The notes beneath the pieces are model-generated. The model worked only from the letters and a program-made list of their open reading frames with translations, did no database searches and had not been told where the DNA came from. Shown here piece by piece: positions 37,269 through 47,406 of a stretch of 64,000 bases of DNA. Source of the DNA: an uncultured bacterium (GTDB taxonomy: Bacteria; DRYD01); assembly GCA_937139605.1 (NCBI GenBank), contig CAKZQG010000007.1:62001-126000 (forward strand), written 5' to 3'. The first letter of the stretch is position 1, and the number at the start of each line of letters is the position of its first letter. The translations under genes and the position numbers were made by a program.

Positions 37269-39320
37269 CTATTTTTTTATATAATTTTTAGTAATATTAG
37301 ATTCTATAAATATTTTTAGCCAATATTCAAAATTAAGTAAAGACCATATTAGTAATCTCCGATTTCTTTTACCTTCAAAATGTTCATTAACTAAATTAAC
37401 AACGCTATTAAAATCCATAAAATTATAAATAATAGATTTTTTATTAAAAATTATTTTTTTAACAAATTCAATACTTTGACCTTTAAACCAAGAAGCATCA
37501 GGAGCAGAAAAGCCTTGCTTATATCCATAAATAATAGACGCAGGTAATATTTTACTAAAAGCAGACCTTAATATTAGTTTCCCATCTTTATTTCTTTTAT
37601 AAAATTCCTGTTTTTTATTTAAATTAACATTCTCATCAATTTTTTCTATATTTTCAGATATTCTTATCTTAAAAGAAATTGGAATCCTTAAAGCAAAATC
37701 AACTAAATAATTATCTAAAAATGGGAAACGAGTTTCTATAGAGTGAGCCATCCCCAATTTGTCTTCTACCAAAAGTAAACCCTGTAAAAAAGTTTTAGAT
37801 TCTAAATAAAAAGATAAAGCTACCGATTCATATACATCATTAACATATAAAGGATGATTCCTAAAAACATTACTAAAAACTTGAAGTCCATAAAATTCTT
37901 TAAATCTATGATTAATAGGTTTAAATATTTTTTCCTTTTCTTCTTCAGAAAGCAACCTTTGCCAATAAAAATAATAATTTCTTACAAAATCATCAAATTT
38001 AATTTTATGATCAATTTTATAATATCTCCAAGGATATCCTCCAAAAATTTCATCACCACCAGTCCCAGAAAATACTACCTTAACAAATTTAGAAGCAAGC
38101 TTAGAGGCATAAAAATTAGGATAACTCTGACCTACTCTTGGTTCTTCTAAATGATAAACTAAATCCCATAAAACACTTCTCCTCTCCATATCTCCAGCTT
38201 TTAAAACCATTTCATAATGTTCAGTTCCAAAAAGAAAAGATACATACTCACTAATATTTCTTTCATCAAAAGATAACTCTATCCCAGAAACACTATTTAA
38301 ATCAAAACCAATAGTAAAAGTTTTAAAATTTTTAATAAAATTAGAAGCCACAGCAACAATAGCAGAAGTATCAATCCCCCCACTTAAATAACTACCTATT
38401 TCAACATCAGCAACTAATTGATTCTTAACACTATTAGAAAATAATTCATAAATATTTTCTTCATAATCTTTCTTATTACTGAAATCCAAAAAATTGCCAA
38501 AATTAAAATCCCAATAATTTTCTATCACATAATTTTTCTCTAATAAATCAATTTCAAGATAACTGCCTGAAGGAATGAGAAAAATATTGTTATAAAAAGT
38601 CCTACTAGAAAAAAAATTTTGAAACGTAAAATATTCAAATAACCCTAAATAATCTATTTCCTTAGAATATTTTAAAAAATCCAAATAAACTAAAATTGTC
38701 TTAATCTCACTAGCAAAAATAAAAAAACCATTATAATATGTATAATACAATGGTTTCGTACCATATCTATCTCTAACTAAATATAATTTCTTTTTAAAAT
38801 TATCAAAAATAACAAAACTAAACATCCCATTAAACATTTCAAAACTTTTTTGCTTATACTGTATATAAGAATAAATTATAACCTCAGTATCACTATTAGA
38901 TTTAAATTTGTGACCTGCTTCTCTTAAGAACTGCTTTAATTGATTAAAATTATATATTTCCCCATTAAAAGAGACCCAAATATTTTTAGTTAAATCACTC
39001 ATAGGCTGATGGGCTTTATAAGTTAAATCTATTATAGCAAGCCTTCTATGTCCAATAAATAAATCCCAATCATGCTCAGATAATTCCTTTTTAACATCCA
39101 AATCATCCCATACAGGAATTAAACTATTTTTATCCTTAAATTTAGAATCAGTTAAATTTAAAAAAAAACTAATCTCAACATTATGTCTAGCACCTGTATG
39201 AAAAAAAAGATAACCACTATCGTCAGGCCCTCTATGCTCTAAAATATCCAACATTAACTTACAAGCCTCAATATTAACAGAAGGATATAAAAAACTTACA
39301 ACCCCTGCTATCCCACACAT
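37269..39320 (-). CDS. Glutamine-dependent asparagine synthase-like amidotransferase (second copy)
   Basis: A 683-residue AsnB-type protein with Cys2 nucleophile (MCGIAG), EHRGPDDSGYLF, HRRLAIIDLT, SFNGEIYNF in the glutaminase domain and YLSGGIDTSAIVA (near 310) plus FSGTGGDEIFGGYPWRY in the synthetase domain. The latter form (GTGGDE.FGGY) matches the subgroup found in O-antigen and exopolysaccharide clusters. By analogy it would amidate the carboxyl of a uronic acid. A stretch at about 48-75 is longer than usual in the glutaminase half. It begins 3 nt after the DegT-type aminotransferase gene and is tightly linked to it. Confidence 0.87.
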   Translation of the reverse strand: MCGIAGVVSFLYPSVNIEACKLMLDILEHRGPDDSGYLFFHTGARHNVEISFFLNLTDSKFKDKNSLIPVWDDLDVKKELSEHDWDLFIGHRRLAIIDLTYKAHQPMSDLTKNIWVSFNGEIYNFNQLKQFLREAGHKFKSNSDTEVIIYSYIQYKQKSFEMFNGMFSFVIFDNFKKKLYLVRDRYGTKPLYYTYYNGFFIFASEIKTILVYLDFLKYSKEIDYLGLFEYFTFQNFFSSRTFYNNIFLIPSGSYLEIDLLEKNYVIENYWDFNFGNFLDFSNKKDYEENIYELFSNSVKNQLVADVEIGSYLSGGIDTSAIVAVASNFIKNFKTFTIGFDLNSVSGIELSFDERNISEYVSFLFGTEHYEMVLKAGDMERRSVLWDLVYHLEEPRVGQSYPNFYASKLASKFVKVVFSGTGGDEIFGGYPWRYYKIDHKIKFDDFVRNYYFYWQRLLSEEEKEKIFKPINHRFKEFYGLQVFSNVFRNHPLYVNDVYESVALSFYLESKTFLQGLLLVEDKLGMAHSIETRFPFLDNYLVDFALRIPISFKIRISENIEKIDENVNLNKKQEFYKRNKDGKLILRSAFSKILPASIIYGYKQGFSAPDASWFKGQSIEFVKKIIFNKKSIIYNFMDFNSVVNLVNEHFEGKRNRRLLIWSLLNFEYWLKIFIESNITKNYIKK

Positions 39321-39323
39321 AAA

Positions 39324-40526
39324 TTATTTTATCCTATTAATTACTTTTCTAATGGAATCTATAATATATTCAAATTCCTGATCAGTCATATCATAAATAG
39401 GAAGAGATATAGAAAGTTTATCAGCTACATATGAATTAATAAAATCAACAGGCTTTAAATTATATTTATTTTTATAATACCCTAAAATATGTAAAGCATG
39501 GGTACCTTGACGAGTAGAAATCCCCATTTCTTCAAGATAAAACATTATTTTATTTCTTTCTTCACTTAATTTATCTATTTCTTCTATACTTATTTTTGAT
39601 AATTTACTAAAAATTTCCCTATCCCTAACATAAAGACACACAAAAGATTGAAAAGAATGCTCATAATTATCAGGTACAAAAGGCAAAATTAAATAATCAA
39701 TATCTCCTAAAAATTTATAATATTTTTTAGCAACTTCTCTACGCTTAGATAAAATCCTATCAGCCTTTAATAACTGAGAAACTCCCAAAGCCCCTTGAAT
39801 ATCTGTCATCCTATAATTATAACCCAAAACATTATATTCCGGTAAAAGGAAAGAATACTTAGAATTATGTCTTAAAAAATCATTCTTAGATGCCCCATGA
39901 TCTCTTAATATTCTTAAATTTTCAGCTAACTTATAACTATTAGTTATAATAATTCCTCCCTCGCCAGTGGTAATCACTTTCCTTGGATGAAATGAAAAAC
40001 ATCCCAAAGCCCCAAAAGTTCCAGAATGCTTATTATAAATATAACTTCCAAAAGCACAAGCACTATCTTCTACTACTTCTATATTATATTTATCAGCAAT
40101 TTCAATAATCCTAGGTAAATTAGCACATAATCCAAATAAATTAACAGGTATAATAACTTTTATATCTTTTTCTTTTAATATTACTTCTTCTATTTTTTCT
40201 TCATCTATATTAAAAGTTTTTAAATTTATATCCACAAAGATAGGTTTAGCTCTTAAATACTCTACTACATTAGCAGTAGCAACAAAAGTAAAAGCAGGAA
40301 CTATTACTTTATCGTTTTCACTAACCCCTAAAGCTATTAAAGATAAATGTAAAGCAGTTGTACAACTTGTAGTAGCTATTGCATATTTAGCTCCTGTATA
40401 TTCCACAAACTTTTCTTCAAATTCCTTTACATAAGGTCCTTGAACTAACCAACCACTCTTTATAGGCTTAGAAATATACTCCAAATCTTTTTCATCTAGA
40501 ACAGGACGAGTTATCGGTATTTTCAT
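39324..40526 (-). CDS. DegT/DnrJ/EryC1-family sugar aminotransferase
   Basis: A 400-residue PLP-dependent aminotransferase: the N-terminus KIPITRPVLDEKDLEYI, GSGWLVQGPYVKEFE-like stretch (28-42), TTSCTTALHLSLIALG binding the cofactor phosphate, EDSACAFGSY with the Asp-x-x with Ala that contacts the ring, and FSFHPRKVITTGEGGII containing the Schiff-base Lys. It converts a 3- or 4-keto nucleotide sugar to the amino sugar using glutamate. It could supply the amination missing from the nonulosonate set (LegC role) or serve a second amino sugar. It lies 66 nt after the epimerase/dehydratase gene. Confidence 0.87.
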   Translation of the reverse strand: MKIPITRPVLDEKDLEYISKPIKSGWLVQGPYVKEFEEKFVEYTGAKYAIATTSCTTALHLSLIALGVSENDKVIVPAFTFVATANVVEYLRAKPIFVDINLKTFNIDEEKIEEVILKEKDIKVIIPVNLFGLCANLPRIIEIADKYNIEVVEDSACAFGSYIYNKHSGTFGALGCFSFHPRKVITTGEGGIIITNSYKLAENLRILRDHGASKNDFLRHNSKYSFLLPEYNVLGYNYRMTDIQGALGVSQLLKADRILSKRREVAKKYYKFLGDIDYLILPFVPDNYEHSFQSFVCLYVRDREIFSKLSKISIEEIDKLSEERNKIMFYLEEMGISTRQGTHALHILGYYKNKYNLKPVDFINSYVADKLSISLPIYDMTDQEFEYIIDSIRKVINRIK

Positions 40527-40592
40527 AAATTTTATTAACCTTCCTCCTAATATTTACTAATATTTAACAAAATATTCAATTCCTTCTAATAC

Positions 40593-41588
40593 TTAATCAC
40601 TTTTATTAATATTTATTAAGTTTTTATTTTTTCGCCAATTTATAAGTTTTTTAAGACCTTCCTCTAGGGTATAAGAATACTTAAATCCTAAATCATTATA
40701 TGCTTTAGTTGGATCCAATACCCTATCCTTTACTAATTGTCTTAAATCATTTTTATCATAAGGTTTATAAATTATACCTATTTTTGCATTAGTTAATCTT
40801 ATTAACATATCAACTAATTCTTTTATAGTAGTTTTTATACCAGTTCCAACATTATAAAACCCAAAATTGACATCAGCTTTAGCAGCACAAATATTAGCTC
40901 TCGCTGCATCTTCTACATATATAAAATCATAAGCCTGACTACCATCCCCATGTATCTCTATATCTTCACCTATTTCCATTTTTCTTAAAAAAGTTGGAAT
41001 AACTCCTGTATATACAGCATCTTCTTTTTGCTTAGGCCCATAGACATTAGCATACCTCAAAGCTATCACCTTTAGCCCGTATCTTTCATAAAAAGCAGTA
41101 GCCATTGATTCCCCTGCTATCTTCGTAGCTCCATAAAAATTCCTGTTATTAAATGGATGATTTTCATCCATTGGACTATAAATCGCATCCCCATAAACCG
41201 AAGCAGATGAGGAAAAAATTAACTTCTTTACTCCATTTTTCACACATAACTCCAATACATTAAAAGTTCCTTCTATATTTACCTCAAAAGCAGTTCTTGG
41301 ATAATCCTTACAATGCAACAGCCACATTGCTGCCAAATGAAATACATAATCTATCCCCTTCATTACATTATCTAATACATCTATATCTCTTACATCCCCT
41401 ATTACCAATTTAATTTTTTTATTATCTAAATCAACATTTTCTATCTTACCTCTACTTAAATTATCATAAACAATTATTTCCTTTACATCCTCCAAAATTA
41501 ATTGTTCTACAACATGACTACCAATAAATCCCAAACCACCTATTACCAAAACTCTACTACCACTTAAAATATTTTTAATATTTTCCAT
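40593..41588 (-). CDS. NAD-dependent sugar epimerase/dehydratase
   Basis: A 331-residue extended short-chain dehydrogenase: VIGGLGFIGSHV (15-26) binds NAD, VIGDVRD, FHLAAMW, SSSASVYGDA (about 124-133) and YGATK (150-154) give the catalytic Ser/Tyr/Lys, then RYANVYGPKQ. The SSASVYG form is commoner in epimerases than in 4,6-dehydratases, so a UDP-sugar 4-epimerase or uronate epimerase fits. No signal or membrane segment. It starts the minus-strand glycan operon together with the oxidoreductase remnant just upstream (20 nt). Confidence 0.82.
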   Translation of the reverse strand: MENIKNILSGSRVLVIGGLGFIGSHVVEQLILEDVKEIIVYDNLSRGKIENVDLDNKKIKLVIGDVRDIDVLDNVMKGIDYVFHLAAMWLLHCKDYPRTAFEVNIEGTFNVLELCVKNGVKKLIFSSSASVYGDAIYSPMDENHPFNNRNFYGATKIAGESMATAFYERYGLKVIALRYANVYGPKQKEDAVYTGVIPTFLRKMEIGEDIEIHGDGSQAYDFIYVEDAARANICAAKADVNFGFYNVGTGIKTTIKELVDMLIRLTNAKIGIIYKPYDKNDLRQLVKDRVLDPTKAYNDLGFKYSYTLEEGLKKLINWRKNKNLININKSD

Positions 41589-41608
41589 ATTAACAATATT
41601 AACCTAAA

Positions 41609-42346
41609 TTACCTAATATCCTTCCTAATCTTAGGAATAATATAATTTTGGATAATATAATTAGCAAAGGGAAAAGAAGCAGTAAAAGCAGGAGAAACTG
41701 CATTTAAAACATGCAAACTATCCTTAGTATCTTTTATTAAAAAATCATCTACTAATTCCATTAAACTTAAATCAATCAACTGTGCTCTTATACCAGCTAA
41801 GTACCAATTAAACTTATCTAAACTAGGAATATTCTTAACTAACTTACTAGCTTCCTTATACAATAAAAGCTTAATATTCTTTTTAAATTCATTAAAAAAT
41901 AATTTTCTATATTCTCCTTTTTTCATAAATAAAATCTCTGCTGTACACAAAACTTCAAAAAATTCCTTTAAATTAAACCTATAAAATAAATTATAATTTT
42001 CTTTATAGAGAGCCAACGTAGCAGTAGGTCCTACTTTAATATTATCTGATACAGTAAAATGAACCCCCAAGAAAGGAAACCTTAAATCAGGAACAGGATA
42101 TATACTTTTATTAATAAAAAAATTATCTTTTTCATTATAAACTAAATATAATCCTTTAAATGGAATAATTTTGTAATTTAAAGCTAAATTAAAATTATGA
42201 GAAATAACATCAGCATATAACCCCGCACAATTAATTAAAAAACCATAGTTTATTACTGCTTTTTCTTTAAATTTACTTTCAATTAAAACTAAACTATTAC
42301 CTAAAGCCTTCTTAAATTTAGTATCAAATAAAAAAACTACTCCCAA
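41609..42346 (-). CDS. FAD-dependent oxidoreductase (LhgO-like), C-terminal part, frameshifted
   Basis: These 245 residues are the C-terminal two-thirds of an L-2-hydroxyglutarate-oxidase-like protein: FLINCAGLYADVISHN (with the FAD-contact 'NCAGLYAD'), FKGLYLVYN, YPVPDLRFPFLGVHFT and VGPTATLAL, GIRAQLID near the end, all in family order. The first ATG is internal: the frame is open upstream to about 42510 and encodes NNIEVFLGKENELKEFEVNA and VLSTFVVDPKDI, both expected family sequence. The N-terminal part lies in another frame (42514-42843). Joined, the protein has about 411 residues. Confidence 0.75.
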   Translation of the reverse strand: MGVVFLFDTKFKKALGNSLVLIESKFKEKAVINYGFLINCAGLYADVISHNFNLALNYKIIPFKGLYLVYNEKDNFFINKSIYPVPDLRFPFLGVHFTVSDNIKVGPTATLALYKENYNLFYRFNLKEFFEVLCTAEILFMKKGEYRKLFFNEFKKNIKLLLYKEASKLVKNIPSLDKFNWYLAGIRAQLIDLSLMELVDDFLIKDTKDSLHVLNAVSPAFTASFPFANYIIQNYIIPKIRKDIR

Positions 42347-42513
42347 ATTCCTTAACTCTTGAAATAAAAAATTTATAATATCCTTTGGATCAACAACAAA
42401 AGTAGAAAGAACATATAAAAAATATTTAAAAGTTTTAGCATTAACTTCAAATTCCTTTAATTCATTTTCTTTTCCAAGAAAAACCTCTATATTATTAATC
42501 TCTGCATTATTTT

Positions 42514-42843
42514 TTAAAAAAATAAACCTTCTAATTCTTTTTCATTATTTGCAACAATTAATTTTCCTTGACTCCTTATTCTGATATTGTTTTTTATACA
42601 AAAATCCCTAAAAAACTTATTACCTTCTTTAGAAAAAATAGATTTTAAAGAACCCTTTTTATAATATATTCCTGAGTGAATCACTCCACTATTCCTACCA
42701 GAAGCATGAACCCCTAAATCACTTTCTTTCTCTATTATACATATTCTCTTATCAGGAAAATAAGTAGCTAAATTAAAAGCTAAAGCTAAACCAATAATCC
42801 CTCCCCCTATTATCAAAAAATCAAACTCATAATTACTTTTCAT
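42514..42843 (-). CDS. FAD-dependent oxidoreductase (LhgO-like), N-terminal part, frameshifted
   Basis: A 109-residue fragment with the FAD-binding dinucleotide fold FDFLIIGGGIIGLALAF (7-23), EKESDLGVHASGRNSGVIHSGIYYKKGS (the family's 'ASGRNSGVIHAGIYY' block) and RSQGKLIVA. It stops at TAA beside a T6A7 run (plus strand 42510-42522). One more base there would restore the frame. The intact enzyme oxidises a 2-hydroxy acid or related sugar acid. At the edge of a glycan locus it may act on a sugar acid. The gene is a pseudogene, phase-off allele or assembly artefact. Confidence 0.75.
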   Translation of the reverse strand: MKSNYEFDFLIIGGGIIGLALAFNLATYFPDKRICIIEKESDLGVHASGRNSGVIHSGIYYKKGSLKSIFSKEGNKFFRDFCIKNNIRIRSQGKLIVANNEKELEGLFF

Positions 42844-42952
42844 ATATCAATACTAAAAAACAAAAACTAAATATAAAAATATAGATTACAATCTCATTTA
42901 ATATAATAAAATAACAAAACCAAAAAAAATTCAAAAAATATTTTTAAAATTT

Positions 42953-44386
42953 CTAAACAAACTGTTTTACAACATTAATTCTTTTAATAGTTTTTTCTTT
43001 ACCTAATAAGTAAATAATTTTAGGTAATTCAGGACCTTCAGATTTACCAGTTAATAATAACCTTATTGACTTATACAATTGCCCAACCTTTATATCATTC
43101 CCCTTTGATACATCCTTTAAATACCCCTTTATCTTTTCCATATCATCATAATACTCAAAATCATTTAAAGAATTTATAATTACTTCAAAAACATTTCTAT
43201 CAATACTTTTTAATTCATTTAAAACATCTTCTTTTATCTCCGGATCCTTTTCAATTATATCAAATAATTCAAAAAAATCAGTTAATAAATACACCCTATT
43301 TTTTTCCAATTTTATAACCTTTAATTTCAAGTCATCATCTAAATTATATCCTAAATTACTAATAGCTAACAATTGATTCAAATTCTCTAAAATTTCACTA
43401 TCACTTAAAATATTAGCTATATAATAATGATTAAAATATTTCATTTTTTCAATATCATAAACTGCAGGGTGATCCAAAACTCCAGATAAATCAAACTTAC
43501 TTACAATTTGATCCAAAAACATTATCTCCGTATTATCCTTAGGAGACCACCCCAATAAAGCTATATAATTAATAACCGCTTTATTAATAAACCCTAATTT
43601 TTTCAATTCTTCAACAGAAGTAGCTCCATGCCTTTTTGACAACTTAGATCTATCAGGCGCTAATATCATAGGAATATGAGCGTAAAAAGGGATCTGCCAA
43701 TCCAAAGACTCATATATCAAAACCTGCCTATACGTATTATCTAAATGCTCATCACCCCTTATAACATGAGTTATCTCCATAAAATGATCATCAATAACCA
43801 CCCCAAAATTATAAGTAGGTACACCATTACTCTTTAAAATTATCGGATCCGATATTATCTTAGTATCTATACTCAATTTACCATGTATTAAATCAGTTAT
43901 CTCTAATTCCTTATAAGGAACTAAAAACCTAACCGAAGGCTTTCTTCCTTCATTTATATATTCTTGACGCTTTTTATCAGTTAAATTTAAACACCTTCTA
44001 TCATAAATAGGTGGCTTCTTTTCTTTTAATTGTAATTTCCTTTGAACCTCTAATTCTTCTTCTGTACAATAACAATAATAAGCTTTTCCTTCTTGTATCA
44101 ATTTATTAGCATACTCTTTATATAAATCCAATCTTTCAGACTGTCTATAAGGCTTATAAGGCCCGCCAATATCCGGCCCCTCATCCCACTCTAAACCTAA
44201 CCACCTTAAATCTCTCATTATAACTTCTTCATACTCTTTATTAGATCTCTCAAAATCAGTATCCTCTATCCTTAAAATAAATTTCCCATTATTTTTACGA
44301 GCAAATAAATAATTAAACAAAGCAGTCCTAGCTCCACCTATATGTAAATACCCTGTAGGAGAAGGCGCAAATCTAACCCTAACCAT
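42953..44386 (-). CDS. gltX: Glutamyl-tRNA synthetase
   Basis: A class I synthetase of 477 residues that charges tRNA with glutamate. It contains FAPSPTGYLHIGGARTALF (the HIGH motif as HIGG, 7-25), RIEDTDFERS, CYCTEEELE and SKLSKRHGA, the KMSKS loop in its GltX form (about 243-251). The C-terminal anticodon-binding domain is present. GGGGG about 7 nt upstream supports the ATG. The gene stands between dxr (239 nt upstream) and the glycan locus. I cannot tell by eye whether it is discriminating or also charges tRNA-Gln. Confidence 0.96.
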   Translation of the reverse strand: MVRVRFAPSPTGYLHIGGARTALFNYLFARKNNGKFILRIEDTDFERSNKEYEEVIMRDLRWLGLEWDEGPDIGGPYKPYRQSERLDLYKEYANKLIQEGKAYYCYCTEEELEVQRKLQLKEKKPPIYDRRCLNLTDKKRQEYINEGRKPSVRFLVPYKELEITDLIHGKLSIDTKIISDPIILKSNGVPTYNFGVVIDDHFMEITHVIRGDEHLDNTYRQVLIYESLDWQIPFYAHIPMILAPDRSKLSKRHGATSVEELKKLGFINKAVINYIALLGWSPKDNTEIMFLDQIVSKFDLSGVLDHPAVYDIEKMKYFNHYYIANILSDSEILENLNQLLAISNLGYNLDDDLKLKVIKLEKNRVYLLTDFFELFDIIEKDPEIKEDVLNELKSIDRNVFEVIINSLNDFEYYDDMEKIKGYLKDVSKGNDIKVGQLYKSIRLLLTGKSEGPELPKIIYLLGKEKTIKRINVVKQFV

Positions 44387-44625
44387 AAAAATTACCCCCT
44401 AAAATATTATCTAAATTTTAAATTATTTAATACTAATTTAATTTAGATACTAACTTAGAATTCCCCCCAACCTATAGAAAATAACACTTTTCTACTTCAT
44501 AATAGATAATATAATAAATAATATCTACTACTTTAAAATCGTTATTCATTCTCTTCTATCCCTACCGCTTGTTAAGTAAATTAACACTAAAATATTATTT
44601 TTTACTAATGTTAAATTACAAAAAA

Positions 44626-45786
44626 TTATCCATAAAATATTTTGGATTTAACGGCTAAATTAATAGCAGCATTTCTTGCCCAATTATCATAATATTTTAA
44701 CTCTTCTATATTAGGATTTTCAATATTATCATCAGAAAAAATAGATAAGACTTCCTCTACTAACTTAACTATATCAATGAACCTAATTTTTTGTTCTAAA
44801 AATAGATTAACAGCTTGTTCATTAGCAGCATTGAATATAACCGGATAAACCCCACCTTTTGACAATACACTATAAGCTAAATTAACTGCTCTAAACTTAG
44901 AAGGCACTTCATAAAAAACTAGATTCCCAATTTTAACTAAATCCAATTTTTCAAAATCATTTTCCCAACGCTCAGGATAACTTAAACTGTATAAAATAGG
45001 TAATCTCATATCAGGTAATCCTAATTGAGCTAAATAAGAACCATCCCTAAAAACTACAAATGAATGAACTATACTATTAGGATGAATAAGAACTTTTATA
45101 TTCTGATAATCAATATTAAAAAGAAAATAAGCTTCAATAATTTCTAGGGCTTTATTCATTAAAGTAGCACTATCAATAGTTATTTTAGCCCCCATTTTCC
45201 AAACAGGATGATTTAAAGCATCTTGTAAAGTTAAATTTTCCCATTTTTCATAAGGTATGTTAAAAAACGGCCCCCCAGAAGCCGTTAAAATAATCTCTTT
45301 TAAATACTCTCTTTTACCATCTATACACTGAAAAATAGCACTATGCTCACTATCCACAGGTACAATATTATTTAAATAAGGCCTAAATAAATGTCCCCCA
45401 ACTACCATCGATTCCTTATTAACCAAAGCAATCCTTTTTAATTTCTTAGCAGCTTCATAAGTAGGCAATAAACCAACAAACCCAACTATTGCACTAACCA
45501 CTATATCAACTTCATCATCCAAAACTAACTCAACTAACCCATCTTGTCCCACCAAAACCTTTACATCATTACCTACTATTCTTTTTAAATTTAAAGCTTC
45601 TTGTTCATTAAATATAGCCACTTTTTTTATATTAAATCTTTTTATTTGATCTAAAACAATATGAATATTTTTCCCATAACTAGCTACAGAAACTAATTCT
45701 AATTTATCAGGAAATTTAGAAATAACATCAATTGTTTGAAGCCCAATAGATCCAGTACTTCCCAATAAACAAATCTTCTTTTTCAT
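44626..45786 (-). CDS. dxr: 1-deoxy-D-xylulose-5-phosphate reductoisomerase
   Basis: The second enzyme of the MEP isoprenoid pathway, NADPH-dependent. It begins KKICLLGSTGSIGLQTIDVI (NADPH site), with LVNKESMVVGG, VPVDSEHSAIFQ (metal and substrate ligands), MGAKITIDSATLMNKALEIIEA and MRLPILYSLSYPER, all diagnostic of Dxr. Length about 386 is normal. The ATG at 45786 is preferred to an in-frame TTG at 45798, which adds four residues; neither has a clear ribosome site. The gene starts about 21 nt after atpA and is likely co-transcribed with it. Confidence 0.96.
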   Translation of the reverse strand: MKKKICLLGSTGSIGLQTIDVISKFPDKLELVSVASYGKNIHIVLDQIKRFNIKKVAIFNEQEALNLKRIVGNDVKVLVGQDGLVELVLDDEVDIVVSAIVGFVGLLPTYEAAKKLKRIALVNKESMVVGGHLFRPYLNNIVPVDSEHSAIFQCIDGKREYLKEIILTASGGPFFNIPYEKWENLTLQDALNHPVWKMGAKITIDSATLMNKALEIIEAYFLFNIDYQNIKVLIHPNSIVHSFVVFRDGSYLAQLGLPDMRLPILYSLSYPERWENDFEKLDLVKIGNLVFYEVPSKFRAVNLAYSVLSKGGVYPVIFNAANEQAVNLFLEQKIRFIDIVKLVEEVLSIFSDDNIENPNIEELKYYDNWARNAAINLAVKSKIFYG

Positions 45787-45807
45787 AGTCTTTAACAAAG
45801 TTATAAA

Positions 45808-47364
45808 TTAATTAATACTAACGCTAACACCAGTAGCTTCTTTTCTAGAGAGTAAGAATTTTTGTTTAAAAGAAGCAGCAGCTTGCTCTAATTCATCTAA
45901 AGATTCCTTAGATAACTCCTTCTTTTCTGTAATTTCTTTTATAATATGCTTTTTATTAGCTTTACAATATTCTAACCATTCTTTTTCAAATTCTTTAATG
46001 AGATTAAGTGGTAAATCATCTAAGAATCCTTTAGTTCCCACAAAAATAGATAATATTTGTTCTTCAATAGACATAACTTGATGTAAATCTTGCTTTAATA
46101 ATTCCATTAGAGCTTGTCCACGTTTTATCTGCTTTTGAGTAGCTTCATCCAATTCCGATGCAAATTTAGTAAAAGCTTCTAATTCTCTAAACATAGCTAA
46201 ATCCAATTTTAGTTGTCCTGCTACTTGCTTAGTGGCTTTAATCTGAGCAGCACCACCAACCCGTGAAACAGATAACCCCACATCAATAGCAGGTCTAAAC
46301 CCCCTATTAAATAAATTAGTATCTAAATAAATCTGACCATCAGTTATAGAAATAACATTAGTAGGAATATAAGCAGAAACATCACCTAATTGAGTTTCTA
46401 TAATAGGTAAAGCAGTCAAACTTCCCCCACCTAATTCATCATTTAATTTAGCAGCACGCTCTAATAACCTTGAATGTAAATAAAAAACATCGCCTGGATA
46501 AGCCTCACGTCCTGGGGGTCTCCTTAATAATAAAGCTATCTCCCTATAAGCTTTAGCATGCTTACTTAAATCATCATAAACAACTAAAACGTGTTTTCCT
46601 TTATACATAAAATATTCCCCCATAGCACATCCAGCATAAGGAGCAATATATAACAAAGAAGGAGCATCAGTAGAAGTAGTAGATACAACTATAGTATAAT
46701 CCATTGCACCATATTTTTCTAATTCTTCTACTACATAAGAAACATAAGAAGCTTTTTGCCCTACAGAAACATAAATACAAATAACATCTTTCCCTTTTTG
46801 ATTAATAATAGTATCAATAACAACTGAAGATTTCCCTGTTTGCCTATCTCCAATAATCAATTCTCTTTGTCCTTTTCCTATAGGTATTAACATATCGATA
46901 GCTTTTAAACCAGTATATAAAGGTTCATTAACTGGTTGCCTATCAATAACCCCAGGAGCTAAAGCTTCTAAAGGTCTAGTAGCTTCCAATTTCAATTCCC
47001 CTTTATTATCTAAAGGTCTGGCTAAAGGATCAACAACTCTACCAATTAATCCCTCCCCACAAGCTATCTCTAATACCCTATTAGTTTTTTTAACAATATC
47101 GCCTTCATGAATATCGCTAAAAGCACCTAATAAAATAACCCCAACGCTTTCTTCCTGTAAATCAAAAGCTAAGCCATATCTATCATTCCCAAAATCAACA
47201 ATCTCCCCATATTTTACAGATTTTAATCCATAAATCTGAGCAACATTATCACCAATTTGTATAACTGTCCCTATTTCTTCTTGATCTAATAATAAATCTT
47301 TATTTTTTTCAATCTGTTGTTTTATTATGGTAGATAACTCATCAATACGTAATAACTCACTCAT
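45808..47364 (-). CDS. atpA: F1 ATP synthase alpha subunit
   Basis: A 518-residue F1-ATPase alpha subunit. Walker [11 protein letters not shown] lies near 173-182, followed by [50 protein letters not shown] and [29 protein letters not shown]. All core residues are present, so it should be functional. It is alone here: no atpH before it and no atpG, atpD or atpC after it, unlike the usual atp operon. The remaining subunits must be elsewhere. GGGGGATAA upstream supports the ATG. Confidence 0.97.
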   Translation of the reverse strand: MSELLRIDELSTIIKQQIEKNKDLLLDQEEIGTVIQIGDNVAQIYGLKSVKYGEIVDFGNDRYGLAFDLQEESVGVILLGAFSDIHEGDIVKKTNRVLEIACGEGLIGRVVDPLARPLDNKGELKLEATRPLEALAPGVIDRQPVNEPLYTGLKAIDMLIPIGKGQRELIIGDRQTGKSSVVIDTIINQKGKDVICIYVSVGQKASYVSYVVEELEKYGAMDYTIVVSTTSTDAPSLLYIAPYAGCAMGEYFMYKGKHVLVVYDDLSKHAKAYREIALLLRRPPGREAYPGDVFYLHSRLLERAAKLNDELGGGSLTALPIIETQLGDVSAYIPTNVISITDGQIYLDTNLFNRGFRPAIDVGLSVSRVGGAAQIKATKQVAGQLKLDLAMFRELEAFTKFASELDEATQKQIKRGQALMELLKQDLHQVMSIEEQILSIFVGTKGFLDDLPLNLIKEFEKEWLEYCKANKKHIIKEITEKKELSKESLDELEQAAASFKQKFLLSRKEATGVSVSIN

Positions 47365-47406
47365 CTTTTATTATCCCCCTTCTTTTAAGGTTTATTTTAA
47401 TTTTTT

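Noticed and set aside
44387-44625. T-box or other riboswitch before gltX
   Set aside because: No T-box core sequence, specifier stem or terminator is visible in the 239 nt; a 25-codon frame there is within chance for this composition.
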